Below are positions 63,241-64,000 of a DNA stretch of 64,000 nt, piece by piece. How positions within the stretch are numbered: position 1 is the stretch's first letter; each line of letters begins with the position of its first letter. Location of the stretch: contig NW_027102662.1 of NCBI RefSeq assembly GCF_036373705.1, forward strand, positions 1-64,000, written 5' to 3'. The translations under genes were made by a program, and so were the position numbers. Under the pieces are notes generated by a model that was given only the letters and a program-made list of their open reading frames with translations, was not told the origin of the DNA and did no database searches. The stretch is from Amia ocellicauda. Taxonomy: Eukaryota > Chordata > Actinopteri > Amiiformes > Amiidae.

Positions 63241-64000
63241 TTTATTGGTTGGTTTTGATATGTTAATTGGTAACAGGGCGGCACAAAGGCCAGACCAGAA
63301 CAATGCCTTACAAGCAGATCCGGCATGTGGCCATCAGTATAAGTATGAAGGTCTGGTCTTCAGCTCGACAGACTCATACTTACCTTTCGATTTAAGACTA
63401 AAGATCAACAATGTCCGGAAACAACATCAGCGATTCGATTTAAACGAGTTTTTAGGCAAGTCTTCAGATTATTTTCATTGACTCAGAGCGTGTTGTGTGC
63501 ATGTATTGTAAATAAGGCTATAACATCTGTTTTAAGTTCTGTAAAATAATTTTTCAGCCAGTCAACAGGAGTTCATTCCCAACGCTGAGGAGATCATCTG
63601 GAACAACGACGGTAAGATTTTTGTGTTTGCGCTCATGGGTTCTTATGCATGGGTGTGTGTGGTTTTGAAGCGGCTCATTAGAGTTATGAAAACGTTTTGA
63701 TATATATTAATGCCGGTCTCTTTAATTACACAGAAACTATCGAAAGGCCTGTGATTAATGTCTCCGAGGATCGACCAAGAGAAGTGGTTATCCCTAGACA
63801 GGCTGTCTGCCGACCGGGTAAGAACTAAACCCCTGTTTGTTTGTATAACGATTCTGTAAGATGTTTGAGTCCAGTTTTGTTAATTTAAAAAAATTATCCT
63901 GTCTAACAGTATTAAGAAATGTGGTTCGAGACAACGAAAGGCCTTCCACATCGAGGGCTTGTTTCGTTTTACCTTCGAGAACCGTAACCTTTCAAGAATC
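63240..64000 (+). other. Early region: short exon-like segments, unit 5 (cut by window)
   Basis: Same as the start of the early region in unit 2, with the first donor- and acceptor-like signals present. Confidence 0.45.

Larger units (their letters stand above)
62837..64000. mobile_element. Polinton unit 5, left part (left end missing)
   Basis: Begins at the same satellite join as units 2 and 4 and runs off the window in the early region. Closely matches the start of unit 2. Confidence 0.9.

Noticed and set aside
1-64000. Five independent Polinton insertions in one satellite array
   Set aside because: All visible right junctions and three left junctions are identical to the base, which fits duplication of one insertion.
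1-64000. Bacterial or phage origin, CRISPR arrays, operons with ribosome binding sites
   Set aside because: Vertebrate tRNA-Val type, AATAAA signals, splice-like sites and Polinton genes point to a eukaryote; no CRISPR-like repeat-spacer pattern was seen.

Overview
The window is eukaryotic nuclear DNA, most likely from a ray-finned fish. It carries intact-looking vertebrate-type tRNA-Val genes, splice-like and poly(A) signals, and a Polinton (Maverick, adintovirus-like) element of the kind common in fish. The species call is inference; the element and tRNA calls rest on the sequence.

Layout: a tandem megasatellite. Each unit is one Polinton copy followed by a block of tRNA-Val satellite. Elements lie at 1-8787 (unit 1, cut by the window edge), 11749-27318 (unit 2), 29064-45077 (unit 3), 47061-59875 (unit 4) and 62837-64000 (unit 5, cut by the window edge). 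Satellite blocks lie at 8788-11748, 27319-29063, 45078-47060 and 59876-62836. Unit 3 alone has both terminal inverted repeats (185 bp, starting AG) and is flanked by the 6-bp duplication CTTATG, so it shows the original insertion into the satellite. Every visible right end (units 1-4) has the same junction, which points to one insertion amplified with its flanks rather than several insertions. Units 2, 4 and 5 share a join between satellite and element interior that lacks the left terminus. Unit 4's tail, its satellite and unit 5 repeat unit 1's tail, its satellite and unit 2 at a spacing of 51,088 bp, giving a higher-order repeat of three units.

Element organisation, left to right. On the + strand: a TATA promoter, a stretch of short exon-like segments ending in a Pro/Ser-rich exon, a protein with a 27-28 residue repeat, protein-primed-type DNA polymerase B, the FtsK/HerA-type packaging ATPase, an adenovirus pX-like small basic protein and an unnamed protein of about 247 residues. 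Converging on these from the - strand: adenain-like protease, major capsid protein, a pVI-like protein, a penton-like minor capsid protein, integrase with chromodomain, a possible BCL2-like protein, a 282-residue Cys/His protein and a terminal early protein. Replication, integration, packaging and capsid functions are all represented. All copies are fossils: each has several broken genes, but the units are very similar (by eye one or two differences per 100 bases), so the amplification looks young. The two inverted repeats of unit 3 differ at about 5 of 185 positions.

The satellite is built of related A- and B-type monomers with a local period of 962 bp, (GAT)n(GTT)n microsatellites and ten tRNA-Val-like genes: seven CAC, one AAC and two with an odd ACC anticodon.
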